A stretch of DNA of 64,000 bases from assembly GCA_036346205.1 (NCBI GenBank), contig JARFJB010000889.1, positions 683,501-747,500 on the forward strand. The letters run 5' to 3'. The stretch's first letter is position 1. Every line of letters starts with the position of its first letter. This document shows, one piece after another, positions 45,553 through 56,604 of the stretch. Both the position numbers and the translations under genes were made by a program. The notes beneath the pieces were generated by a model. It made no database searches. It worked only from the letters and a program-made list of their open reading frames with translations, and was not told the origin of the DNA. This DNA is from Vesta saturnalis (Eukaryota; Arthropoda; Insecta; Coleoptera; Lampyridae).

Positions 45553-45650
45553 ATAGTAGATATACTAAGCCAATCCTGATCCACTTTTTCGCTTACATTA
45601 GGATATCTAAATTTGCCCTGCGCCAAATATTATAAAAAATATTCAATCAG

Positions 45651-46304
45651 AAGGTCAAAGTCAGCACGTACACGTTAGTATAGCTATAGATTTGAAAAAA
45701 GTCATCAGAAAAGTTACTATATTTCAAGGTCAAGGTCATACAGATTGTTCATGTCTAAGTACATGGTTTTTCAAGGTCATTGTACACATTACGCCAAAGT
45801 GCAAGGTTTCAAGGTCAAAAGGCCCACCGTACACATTTTCCGCATATTCTTTAAGGTCATCGTTCCCGCTTTAAGGTCAATGGTTTTTCAAGGTCAAGGT
45901 TGGTAACTTTGCCCGCATATACTTCAAAGTCACCGTTTCCCCTTCAAGGTCGCGTGGTAGGAAATGGTCAAAGTCGCTATTATTGTCTATCTTAAAGTTT
46001 ATTTGCACGTACGCGCACCCCGATTCAAGGTCAAAGTTTATTTTAAATTGCAGGAGAGATACTGTGGGGATCTACTTTGATGTCCCTGCGTCGAAGTCAA
46101 CGGTATTTCAAGGCCGCTCTTATTACCTACGTATATTCTTCAAGGTCAAATACGGATACATCCCGAAGTCAATGGTTTTTCAAGGTCGCTTACGTTGCCT
46201 ACATAGCTAGGCGGATCCTAGTACCACACTTCCACTATACTTTTTCTATGAGTGTCTTGCTCAAGGCCATCATACACATTGCCTATGTATATTCCTCAAG
46301 GTCA
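45651..46304 (+). promoter_or_regulatory. Left array of TCAAGGTCA motifs
   Basis: Exact TCAAGGTCA starts at 45724, 45730 (overlapping), 45771, 45809, 45888, 46025, 46140 and 46296. Variants (TTAAGGTCA 45851 and 45871; GAAGGTCA 45650; TCAAGGTCG, TCAAAGTCA, TCGAAGTCA) lie between them. This 9-mer equals the extended half-site bound by monomeric FTZ-F1/NR5 and ERR-type nuclear receptors. Whether any receptor uses it here is unknown; a repeat-unit origin is equally possible. Confidence 0.4.
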
Positions 46305-46499
46305 CATAGCAATTCTTGGCTGAGCTATGGTGTTTATTCTTATAAATCAATTCTCAAGGTCGAGGGTATCATACAGATTGTCGTTGTCTATGCTAAAAGT
46401 TCTTGTATTGGCTAAATTGTAATAAAAAGATTATGCTTACTGTATGTGGATTCATAATACTATTGTACTTAACCACCATTATGTGGTAGTTTTCCTAAG

Positions 46500-46600
46500 A
46501 ACCGGATCCGGTTCCCAAGGACAGACAGCTGTTTCCCAATACAGGGGAGCCGTTTCCCAAAACAGGGATCTGTTACCCAATACAGGTAACCGTTTTCCCA
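46500..46600 (+). repeat. GTTTCCCAA-ACAGGG minirepeat in the left arm
   Basis: About five imperfect units of (C)CGTTTCCCAAAACAGGG / CTGTTACCCAATACAGG between 46500 and 46600. A matching inverted set with fewer units lies at 48470-48540, so unit number has changed between the two arms after their separation. Confidence 0.7.
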
Positions 46601-46710
46601 CCATTTCGAGGTCACACCTCCGAAAAATCAATTTTCTAGAGCAAAGGCAATACATTGTTCAAGTAATTCTTGGCTGAGTCAGGGTCGTAATTCCTAGAAA
46701 TCACCTTCAA

Positions 46711-48359
46711 TTCGATTTTGTTCTTTGAAATACTCGTAAAAGCGCTGAGGTAATACACATTTAAACTCCTCCGCTTCCAACACTATATGTTCACCATACT
46801 TAGTATTAGTTACTGTCACATTAATAACTTTATATTCGATATCTCCAGGTCACATACATTTTTATAAGGTTTGCAATAGATGCTTTGGCTTAACCCTGCT
46901 AATTCCATGTTTAACAAGCTACTAACCGACTGATCTCAACACTGTACGATTTACATAAGAAAAATGTATCACCTTTGACCTTGAAAATCCTATTTTTAGA
47001 TTTCTCAGAGGTGTGACCTTGAAATTTAAATGGTGTGGGACAAAGTCATGCTTATTTTGCAATTTGACCTTGAAGAGCGCCTATACAGGAACCCTTGACC
47101 TACCTTTTAGCATGGACAACAACCTTTCTTCACCAAACAGCTATTCCGCGAACCGTTTAGATTTCTAAGGATTTCTCGTTCAGGTGGCATAGACAACAAT
47201 CTGTTTAATACCCCTAACCTTGAAAATCGATTTCTAGGAATTGGAATAACTTCTAAGACAAGAGTCATTCATTAGGAATGCCTATTGATTAGGAATTTAT
47301 TTCTAAGAATACCCTGTGGGTGACCTTGAAAATTGATACCAGTGAATTTTAACCCTGACTCCATCTAGCCATGAACTCACTTTAGCATAGACAATCTGTT
47401 TGAATTGTAATATGATACCTTGCAAATTCATTTCTAGGAATTAACACACATGAACCTGAGTTGACCAAATTCTAAGAATTGTTTGGTGACCTTGATAATT
47501 TCCCGTCAAAAGGGTGTTCCTTGAAAAATTTCAGTGGATGACTCACACCTTAATAAAATTGACCCATTCTAAGAATACCCGTACGGTTAGCCTTGGGAAT
47601 TGATTTCTAAGAGTACCCCGAGAACCTTGAAGATTGATTTCTAGGAATTGTAATAACTACTAAGAATTATACAAAAAAAAATCTCGAACAGTGTGGCCTT
47701 AAAAATTCGCTTGGTGACCTTGAACACATGACCTTGACTCAGTCAAGAATTGTTTGGTTACCATTTCCCGCCAAAAGGGCGTTATCCTCAAGGATCACTC
47801 GCATCTTCAATGACAATTCAAAGAATAAACTTTGACATAGGAGTGATGGTAGGAATTGTTTGGTAAAAATTTCCTGTCAAGATTTGACCCTTGTATTACT
47901 ATCGAATAAGTTGGGGATACCTCTGCAGGTGGCCATTGATTTCTAGGAATAAACACATGGTCTTCACTCGGACAATATTAGCCTGACCATGATAAATTCG
48001 TCCAGAATCAACCTACGACTTCTTTGACCTTGATGCTAGATACATGGATATGCAGACACAAAGCCAATAAGAGAACCTTGAAAAGGTTGACTTTACCACC
48101 TTTGACCATGAAAATTCTACTCTTAGATTTCTCAGAATTCTGACCTTGACATTTAAATGGTTGGGGTAGCTGGAAACTACAGATGACCCACGCAAAGCCA
48201 TGCTTATTTCGCTACTTGAAGAGCGCCAATGCAGGAACACCTTGACCTATCGTTTAGCTTAACCTTGAAAATTGATTTCTCGTGACTTTTCTAGTGACAA
48301 AGTAGTATCTTGCTCGTGACCTTGAAAGCCACGCGATATCATTAATTAGGAATGCTGCT
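46711..48359. repeat. Core of the palindromic element: irregular TGACCTTGA/TTTCTAGGAATT repeats
   Basis: The core is not self-complementary like the arms, but is built from recurring phrases: TGACCTTGAAAATTGATTTC, TTCTAGGAATT/TTCTAAGAATT (more than ten times) and CCCGTCAAAAGGG-type words. A block at 46965-47115 (ACCTTTGACCTTGAAAATCC ... GACCTACCTTTTAG) recurs in direct orientation at 48098-48265, so part of the core is duplicated. Confidence 0.75.
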
Positions 48360-49203
48360 GCTAATTGAAGGTGATTTATAGGAATTGTGACCCTGACAGC
48401 CAAGAATTACTTGAACAATGGATCACCTTCGTTCTAGAAAATTGATTTCTCAGAGGTGTGAGGTTGAAACGGTTACCTGCGTTGGGTAACCGATCCCTGT
48501 TTTGGGAAACGGCTATCTGTCTATGGGAACCAGATCCGATTCTTAGGAAAACTACCTCATACCTGGTGGTTTAGGACAGTAGTATTATGAATCCACATAC
48601 TGTAAGTATAACCTCTTTATTACAATTTAGCCAATACAAGAACTTTGACTCACAGTTTATCATAGACAACGACAATCTGTATGATACCCTCGACCTTGAG
48701 AATTTATTTCTAAGAATTAACGTCTTCACTCAGCCAAGGATTGCTTGGCTGACCCTGAAAGGTGGAATCCCCACACCTAAAAAAGTCTATGTAATACCCC
48801 TGACCTTGAGATTTGATTTATAAGAATTAACACAATAATTTCTGTGTGACTGAGGAATATACATAGGCAATGTGTATGATGGCCTTGAGCAAAACACTCA
48901 TAGGAAAAGCATAGTGGAGATGTGGTTTAGGATCCGCCTAGCTATGTAGGCAACGTAAGCCACCTTGAAAGACCATTGCCTTGGGGAGGTAACCCTATTT
49001 GACCTTGAAGAATATACGTAAGTAATAAGAGCGACCTAGAAATACCGTTGACTTCGACGCAGGACATCAAAGCAGATCCCCATAATATCTCTCCTGCAAT
49101 TGAAAATAAACTTTGACCTTGAAGCGGGGTGCGCGTACGTGCAAATAAATTTTAAGATGGGCAATGGGAGCGACCTTGACCATTTCCTGCCACGTGACCT
49201 TGA
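46976..49203 (-). promoter_or_regulatory. Right array of TGACCTTGA (TCAAGGTCA on the minus strand) motifs
   Basis: Exact TGACCTTGA starts at 46976, 47014, 47065, 47321, 47487, 47715, 47729, 48025, 48141, 48317, 48801, 49000, 49114 and 49195. Many one-base variants (CGACCTTGA, AACCTTGA, TGGCCTTGA) lie between. The same 9-mer appears in the left array in the opposite orientation; I noticed no exact copy in the reverse orientation within either half. Confidence 0.4.
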
Positions 49204-49522
49204 AGCGGGGACGATGATTTTGAAGAATATGGGGGCAATGTGTACGGTGGGCCCTTTCACCTTGAAAACCTTGTACTTTGACGTAATGTGTACTGCGACG
49301 TTGAAAAACATGTACTTAGACATGGACAATCTGCATGATGACCTTAACCTTGATATCTAGTAACTTTTCTGGTGCGTTTTTTCAAATCTATAGTTATGCT
49401 AACGTGTACATGATCACCTCGACCTTTTGATTTAATAATTTGTATAAGACTTCACGCAAGGCAACTTTAGATATCCTAATTTAAGTGAAAAAGTGGATCA
49501 GGATCGGCCTAGTACATATACT

Positions 49523-50609
49523 ATGAACAGTATCCTTCCTTCCATTAATGGTGATGGTCATCTACCAAATTTTAAACGTAGTACACTATTCAACCTCTTC
49601 AAAGATATGGGTTTTGAGTTTCAAAAGGTGCGATGCAAGAGTATCCCTGTTGGATATGATGACATTATAAGGTGGAGGCATAAAAACTTCAGATTCATCA
49701 GAAAGTTCCGGGAAGTCTTTTTATTCGATCTCTAATTACATGTTTATAAAATAATGTCGTATTTTACATAATTAACAATGTTCACTTTTTAGGTAAATAT
49801 ATTATATACACCGATAAATCGTGGATTAACATGGAGCACACAGTTAGTAAGGCATGGTGTGACACCACTATTGAAAGTAGTCGGCAGGCATTCGTTCAAG
49901 GGCTTAGTACAGGTTTAAAATCGCCAAGTGGTCTAAGACCCCGATTTACCTTAGTTCATGCTGGTGGCGATAATGATTTTATTGCTGGTGCGGAACTTAC
50001 TATAAAAAGAACACAGTCAATGTGCATAATGAAATGGATGCAGACACTTACGAGAAGTGGTTTAGCAATCAACGCATTCCAAATATACGACCAAATTCAA
50101 TTATCGTTATTGACAATGCTTATTATCACATCAGGAGGGTACAGAGGGTAGAGAAGTTTCCAACAATGGCGTGGTGAAAATGACAAATTGTAGATTGGCT
50201 TAGTAAGAAAGAAATGCCTATTGGAGATAATACGTTGAAGCGAGACCTATTGGCTGCTGTAGCACAAGTGAGGTACATATACGACGAGAATAAACTTGAT
50301 GTTATGGCACAAGAAGGAGGTCATGAGGTTCTTCGTCTGCCTCCTTACCACTGCGAATTAAACCCAATAGAAATGGTGTGGGCAAACATCATATTAATGT
50401 GAATAACAAGACTTTTAAAGTTGGAGGAATTAATAAAATTTGGTTACGTAAAAGTGTCGATTGAAAATTGGCAACATTATATAAGTCATGTAAAGATCGT
50501 TGAAGGTAAGATGTGGGTAGCTGATAACCTTCAAGATAATATTGCAGAGTTTATAATCAACGTTACAGAATCATCATCCGAAGACCTAGAAATAGATTGG
50601 AGCGATTAA
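49523..50609 (+). pseudogene. Long-spacing DDE transposase, copy 4, middle and C-terminal piece
   Basis: Frame 49523-49735: NSILPSINGDGHLPNFKRST and LFKDMGFEFQKV (DNA-binding to linker). After a gap of about 60 bp with a stop: GKYIIYTDKSWINMEHTVSK (first catalytic block, Asp in YTDxSW, 49792-49850), SSRQAFVQGLSTGLKSPSGL, LVHAGGDNDFIAGAEL. A frameshift near 50020, then DADTYEKWFSNQRIPN and SIIVIDNAYYH (second Asp, 50112), DWLSKKEMPIGDNTLKRDLL, RLPPYHCELNPIEMVWANI (Glu at 50370), and an acidic end SSSEDLEIDWSD. The second Asp and the Glu are 86 codons apart, far more than the 34-41 of ordinary Tc1/mariner enzymes. It is the best preserved copy of the group, but broken by stops, a frameshift and the palindrome. 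Confidence 0.82.
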
Positions 50610-50639
50610 ACTGTACTGAAAAATAAAAAAATTTACTAA

Positions 50640-50712
50640 AATACGAGGTGTGGCTATTAAATCAAAATAGAATATTTTACAGCGCCAGCCTCGTTATTTA
50701 ATAGCCTATATT
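50640..50712. repeat. 70-bp mariner-derived MITE
   Basis: TACGAGGTGTGGCTATTAAAT at 50641 and, inverted, AGCCTCGTTATTTAATAGCC at 50689 form an imperfect palindrome. ACGAGGTGTGGCTATTAAAT with GCGCCAGCCTCG is the terminal sequence of a well-known mariner subfamily, so this is a tiny deletion derivative made of the two ends. Confidence 0.65.
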
Positions 50713-53349
50713 ATATTACAATGGAAATAAATGATGCAGCTATAATCAAAATTTAATAAAATTGACAATCCAAGGTGCAGGGTAATCTAACCCATCATAT
50801 TGCCCTGTAATATACACCTACATTACATACGTCTGCTTGGCTTTTCTGAACAATACAGTTCAAAGTTTCGATTTGTATAGATTAAAGGTAGTCTTTTTCG
50901 GTATATTCATAAGTACATTCTAAATTTGTATTGCATTGAAAATACTTTTATTAATTTTGAGGTTAGGAACTGTGTCTCTCGTACCGTAGATATAGTATTA
51001 TTATAACCGTAATACGGTATTATAGGTGCATTAATCTATTGGCATAATAAGTTTGGCAATCCTGCACTGTTTTTCCATAAGCCCCATTCAGAATTTGGAG
51101 GTTTGGACGCGCTGTAGTGCATTTGTCGCTGTAAAAGTTAAATTATCCGTGTAAAAAGCTCTCATGCATTTTCTTGTAGATCAAGAATCATATTTTAATG
51201 ACATACTGAACTTCAACCCAAAGTTACTTTTTCTTCACTAGGTACCTACCATACCCGTAGTTCTTTTTATTATTGTAGTTCTTATTATATGATACACGAG
51301 TGTTATTTTCTTTTCCCGTAGATTTTAACTTTTGTTAATTAAACTTATTACATTATATTCAATTTGAGTATATTTGTATTTACGCTTATATTACCCTTAG
51401 TTAATCTTAATACATTCTACCAAATGTGGTGCATTGTATAAGGTAATCACTCCAATTACTAGGTATTAGTTTTAAGGTAGTCCATATTTTATTTAGGATT
51501 TACTTAGGATTTTTTGGAAAGGGGAAACGTGTAGCAACATTAATGTAACGAACAATTAATATAATTGTATGTTTATGAGAAAGGTTTCATGTTTTTAATT
51601 TTACATTTAAGTTACTCCATTGTGAGTTTATATTAATAACCTCCATGGATCTTCATAGCTTTAATTAACGATCATAATCACCTAATTAACATAATTGCTA
51701 CGCCTAATTATATCAAATTGTGTCATTATTTTATAATTCAAGATTTGAACATCACTAATTACAAATTCTTAAACGATGTTTAACGTTTTGATCTAAACTT
51801 GCCACACCAATTTGAATTTTAATTGAAGCAGACTAGTTTCTAAATAGGTATTACTTTTTAGAAAAGCATTCATTTTAACCTGATAATGTTTAATATAGTC
51901 CTAATGTTTGAATAAGATAGAATTTAAAGTTTATCGCGTATTTTTGATTTCATTTCTATATTCAATGTATAAATTCGTTACATCAAATAGAAAATTTGAA
52001 ACAAATTTTGCAGTTGTTTTTATAAGATCCACTTGTTAACTGAAAACGTTCAACATTGAACCAAGTTATACACCAATTAAACGATAATTAAAATTCAAAG
52101 TACTGCTTGTGATACTATATATTGCCTTGTGGCATTAGAAATAAAAGTAATTATTAATTAGTGTCTGTTTTCTTGTATTATATTCCGTTAATTATCATTG
52201 TTTCCTTGTACTTTAATGAGTACGTTTATGTTTCGTCGATAGCTCATGTATTTGCTAAAACTGTTATGGCAGTAAGTTAATTGTTTACTTACCATCAATT
52301 TATAGAGCTACCATTGTATCTTGTAATAAAGACGAAAGCTGATATATTAATTAGAACATTATTGTATATAGTAATTAAAAATGTTCGCATGTATGAAAAC
52401 ATTTTATGAAAAAGGTCAATATAATATAGTCTATGCTAGGTCTATGTGAAGATAAAATATTACATTAATCGAAAAATAACTTTGATCAATTTGATATTAA
52501 GGATAAACGTATAATAACTACACTTTTATTAGCTGTGAGTATCGTTTATTGTACAAAGCTTCATTTTTGTAAGTAAGTTTGAAATTAATTAACAAAAGAA
52601 ATGTTAACGAATTCCTCAACACGCCTCGAACATTCACAAAAAATCAAAAAACGTAAAATCATATACTTACAACCCCAAAAAGAAATTTGACAACCAATAT
52701 CATATAATATTCATTGTTTTAATAATGGAAATAATTGTTATTCACGTTAGTATGTTTTTTGAAGTACGTAGTTGAACATTTTTCATTGAATGAATATACG
52801 AAATCTGTTGGTTAGAAGTTAGTTTAAGCGTTGACTGAATTTACTCAATGGTTTAAGTAAATGAATGCCTAAAAGAAACTATCTATAACTTGTTTAGACT
52901 TCTGTGCTATAAAGTACTACTTTTATACATAACCCCCTTTCATTTTTAGCATTATGGACAAGCTTAAACCCATCGCTTAATTTCAGCGTGGAAGAAACAC
53001 ACCTGTCTTGCAAACATAGTAATCGCTTCCTTTTCCTTTTCAATGGACAAAAAAAAAGTTCACATAGGTACATTGCCTGACGTTTTAGGTTTTAGTGCAA
53101 GTTATTTGCTGCGTACATCAGAGTTTTACATTAAATTAATTTTATGCACGATTACATTGTAGTATGATAACTACATACAAATTTATTTCAAGAAACCGTC
53201 TCCTTATAGCTCGCGGACGTTATTATGAACCAGCGAACTATAATGAATAGACGGATTTCTAAGCAAATTCTTATTTGTGTGTATTAGGTATACTGCCTTG
53301 AAAATAAAAATAAAGTCGTTTCAGACAATTTGATGGAAAATGAGCTAAA
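50713..53349. other. 2.6-kb AT-rich stretch, nothing recognised
   Basis: No long frame, inverted repeat or transposase motif seen. It is the longest stretch in the second half of the window without a recognisable mobile-element relic. Confidence 0.45.
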
Positions 53350-55690
53350 GTTATTTATGCTTATTCTGCTTATTTTGGTGTTTAAGTGCTTATTTATGTA
53401 AAACGTGCTTATTTGTGCTTATTTTCTGCTCGGGGATTTTTACGTTTGAACTTATATTTAAAATTTAAGCTTGTCTATTTTAAAATCTCTTCAACAATGC
53501 GTTTTTGTAAAGTTTTTAAATAAACACGACAGATACAATAAGCTACCACTCTAGAGATTAACTATGCCGTAAGCCGACGGCTTGTTAAGATTTTAGAGAA
53601 TTGTGTATTTTAGGTAGGCACAGATGTTTGTTTACAACTCAAGTATATTCAAAACCAAGAGTCAGCAGCGTAAACAAGTGTACAGCGCGTGATCGCCTCG
53701 TGCTTTGTAGGTGCCGAATGGTCAAGCAGCCCTAAAACATGTGATTTTCTATCCCTTCTACTTCAAAAACATTCTCAGTTTGAATTTTCATATACATTCG
53801 GTAGTGACTACTTGCTGTTGCTGCTTCAATGCACTTTGTAACAGCAAATGAAATTAATTCTAATTAAATTCAACTGATTACTAGATAATTAAACTATAAC
53901 TTTCGGTTATTAAAAAAAACAAAAATGGGAAAGGATAAACTTCCAAAAAGTGTGCTAATTAAACAGTGGTTAAAAGACTACGACTGCTTGTCATCTGATG
54001 GTGACGTCATATTTTGTAATGTTTGCAACAAAGAAGTAAGTATCTAACGCAATTTTAATTTTAATTACGTAATTTCGGTCATAAGTTTTGTTCGAATAAT
54101 AAACAAATAAATTTAATATTAAATAATAATGCATTTTTGTGTTTTCAAGGTATCAAGCAACAAAAAACATTAAATTCAACAACACGTTAAAACATTTTTG
54201 CATCAGGCCAGTGTTGCTCGAAAACAATCATTAAAACAAACATTTTTAAGCAATTCAACTGAGAAAAGAAATGGTTTTTCTGAAGATTTGTGTCGTGCAA
54301 ATATCCCGTGGAAAGCTGACGTTTGCTACAATTCTGCCATACAGCAAATACGAGAAGACGTATCAGGACATCCAATTTGGTTGTCAGTTGACGGAACTAC
54401 TGATACTGTAGGCAATTACGTTGCCAATTTTATAGTAGGCAAATTAAGCAAATTAGATTCAACAAAATCATATTTGGTATGTTCTAAAGTCTTAGAAAAA
54501 ACGGTAGCTTATTTTGTGAATTCCTGCTTAAGATTTCTATTTCCCACGGAGTTTAACGACAAAAATGTTTTACTCATATACACAGATGCCGCAGCTTACA
54601 TGGTAGCTGCAGGAAAATTACTGAAAACATTTTACCCTAACTTAGTACATGTTACGTGTCTAGCACATGGTCTTCACCGAATGGCAGAAACTATTAGGGA
54701 TTCATATCCAAGCGTTAATACTTTCATTGCTGTAATTAAAAAAATATTTTTTAAAGCACCCACGCGCGTAGCTCACTATAAATCTAAATTGCCCAATTTA
54801 TCATTACCCCCAGAACCTATTATTACAAGATGGGGTACTTGCTTAAAAGCAGTAGACTTTTATGCAAACCATTTTAACGATATAGCAGAACTAATTAATG
54901 ATTTTGACGAAACTGACGCAATTTCCATTCAAACTGCAAAACGTCCTGTGAAAGACAAGAATTTTCATAAGGATATTGTATATATCTCCAGCAACTTTTT
55001 ATGCATTGCAGAAGCAATTAAAAAACTAGAAAATTCCCATCTTTCCCTTAATGATAGTTTAAATATAGTAAGAACTCTCAAAACCGAAATAGAATGTTCA
55101 AACGGAAAAACTGGGGAAATTGTTAAAAGCAAATTTGCTTTCGTTATTAATAAAAATCTTGGATGCCACACTTTGGATGTCATTGATAAAATACTATCAG
55201 GGGAAGGGAATTTTGATTCGCCCAGTAATATTCCCTTGGAACTAGTGCAGTCTTTTAAATTTGGCACCCGTTAACATCGAGGTTGAAAGATCATTTTCTG
55301 CTTATAAATTAATTTTCAATGAAAAGCGAAGAAGTTTTACTTCAGAAAACTTAGAAAAAGTATTAATTACGTATTGCTTTTCAAATTACCATTAATTTTT
55401 TTATGAGTTTAGTTGTTAAAAAAAACCTCGTAGGGGTTAATCGTTTTATGTTTCTTTTAGAACATTAGGGCACATTGTATTTTATTTAAATATATATTGT
55501 TCCATAAATAAATACATGAATTACTTTACTGTTGTTTTTATTTTTTTAAATCCCATTATTGCCTTTCACTCTGGAAATAAATAACGCAATTTTTTATTGG
55601 TGCATAAGGAATGCTTATTGTTGCATATAAACGTTTATTTGTGCTTATAAATGCTTCTTTAATGCTTATTTTAACAATTTTAAAATAAAT
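53350..55690 (+). mobile_element. hAT-superfamily transposon, nearly complete
   Basis: A transposase gene is flanked by subterminal clusters of TGCTTATT: five copies in about 80 bp at 53356-53435, and copies or near-copies at 55608-55678. Such clusters flanking the gene are usual for hAT elements, where they bind the transposase. The terminal inverted repeats and the 8-bp target duplication could not be fixed by eye, so the ends are approximate. Confidence 0.7.
53925..55395 (+). pseudogene. hAT transposase, two exons, two lesions
   Basis: Exon 1 (53925-54035) encodes MGKDKLPKSVLIKQWLKDYD and a CNVCNKE zinc-binding start of a BED-like domain. The intron GTAAGT...TTTTCAAG (54036-54149) is 114 bp. 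Exon 2 starts in phase 0, but a TAA at 54171-54173 interrupts it. The frame then stays open for 358 codons: SVDGTTDTVGN (first catalytic Asp), LIYTDAAAYMVAAG (second Asp), CLAHGLHRMAE (CxxH motif) and ITRWGTCLKA. A one-base shift near 55265 puts the hAT dimerisation end VNIEVERSFSAYKL (catalytic Glu), RRRSFTSENLEKVL in the next frame, to a stop at 55393-55395. About 450 residues in all, shorter than many hAT enzymes. With only two lesions it is the youngest-looking autonomous copy here. Confidence 0.9.
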
Positions 55691-56600
55691 ATTGAATGAT
55701 TATTTCCGGAATTATTTGTCCTTAGAAATCCGAGGTCTAATAATGAAACGTCAAAAATTGAAAACATTAGGCACAAAACTGTAAAATACCTACCTTTTAT
55801 GGTGTATTTTTGTATTTAAGTTATAGAAATCTAAACGTTTCGATAACACTTACAGTTATCTTCGTTCTCTTACACAATTTTGAAAGATAGTATTGTAGGT
55901 AGCGAACCGCGAAAATTTTATTATTGTAATAAACGTTTGTCAAATCGCCATTGTTATCACGATAGAAAGATAATTAGTTGATTTTAATATCTTGATAATA
56001 CGTCGTAATTTGTTAATTTCAATATATTTTATTTATATATATTTTTATGCAAGGAATGTGGGATTGTTTGTAACTGATATTTGTCTAGGGTTGTAAAACA
56101 TATGTTGTGGAGTGAGCAGCAGATGCACGCTTAAAAATGCTTTACTGAAGGGGCGTAACGAATTATAGGAATTCCTTATGCGCGCTCTTGATGTAAAAAA
56201 ATGTCATTAATGTAATGATTAATTACGGCTGAACACAGCGCAAATCCAAAGGTATCTTTGTTTGATACGTTGAAACCCGAGACGTAAATGTAGGGTTTGT
56301 TACGAACGAATGCATATTTTTAAAATTAAGATGTGCAATAATTAATATGAAACTGTTCCAACGGAAATTAATGTTTCTTGTTTCTTTATTACTTTTCAAA
56401 AACGGTGGTGGTTTTTCGGGAGTAGATATAGTTAGTTTTGAAGTCGAAGGGGGGGGGGCAGTTACAGTTTAGAGTGTTAATCGAGCCAGAACGATTTTTG
56501 GGTTAATTAAATACCGTATCTGTAGACAGTTTGTCTTTAAAATAATCCTTGCGTATACATTTTTCTTTTGAGTGTGCCAACAAGTTGTCTTTTCTTTCAG
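55691..56600. other. No recognised feature
   Basis: AT-rich. A run of about 10 G at 56449. No motif. Confidence 0.35.
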
Positions 56601-56604
56601 GATT

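Larger units (their letters stand above)
45553..49522. repeat. 3.97-kb palindromic element packed with TCAAGGTCA motifs
   Basis: The left arm (45553 to about 46710) is the imperfect reverse complement of the right arm (about 48360 to 49522). Landmarks: AATCCTGATCCACTTTTTC (45573) with GAAAAAGTGGATCAGGATCG (49486); TTTGCACGTACGCGCACCCC (46002) with GGGGTGCGCGTACGTGCAAA (49126); TACGTTGCCTACATAGCTAGG (46193) with CCTAGCTATGTAGGCAACGTA (48937); TATGTGGATTCATAATACTA (46442) with TAGTATTATGAATCCACATA (48581). An unpaired 1.65-kb core lies between. ATG flanks both ends (45550-45552 and 49523-49525), a possible 3-bp target duplication. Frames inside are short, and the two arms give mirror translations, so I see no gene. 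Confidence 0.9.

Noticed and set aside
46077..46415. 112-codon frame in the left arm of the large palindrome
   Set aside because: The same words appear in mirror frames in the right arm, they have no known motif, and the composition follows the AAGGTCA repeats.
49715..49792. A 78-bp intron in the long-spacing transposase
   Set aside because: The acceptor is plausible, but the donor (GTCTTT) is weak and the phase does not rejoin the frame, so simple decay is as likely.
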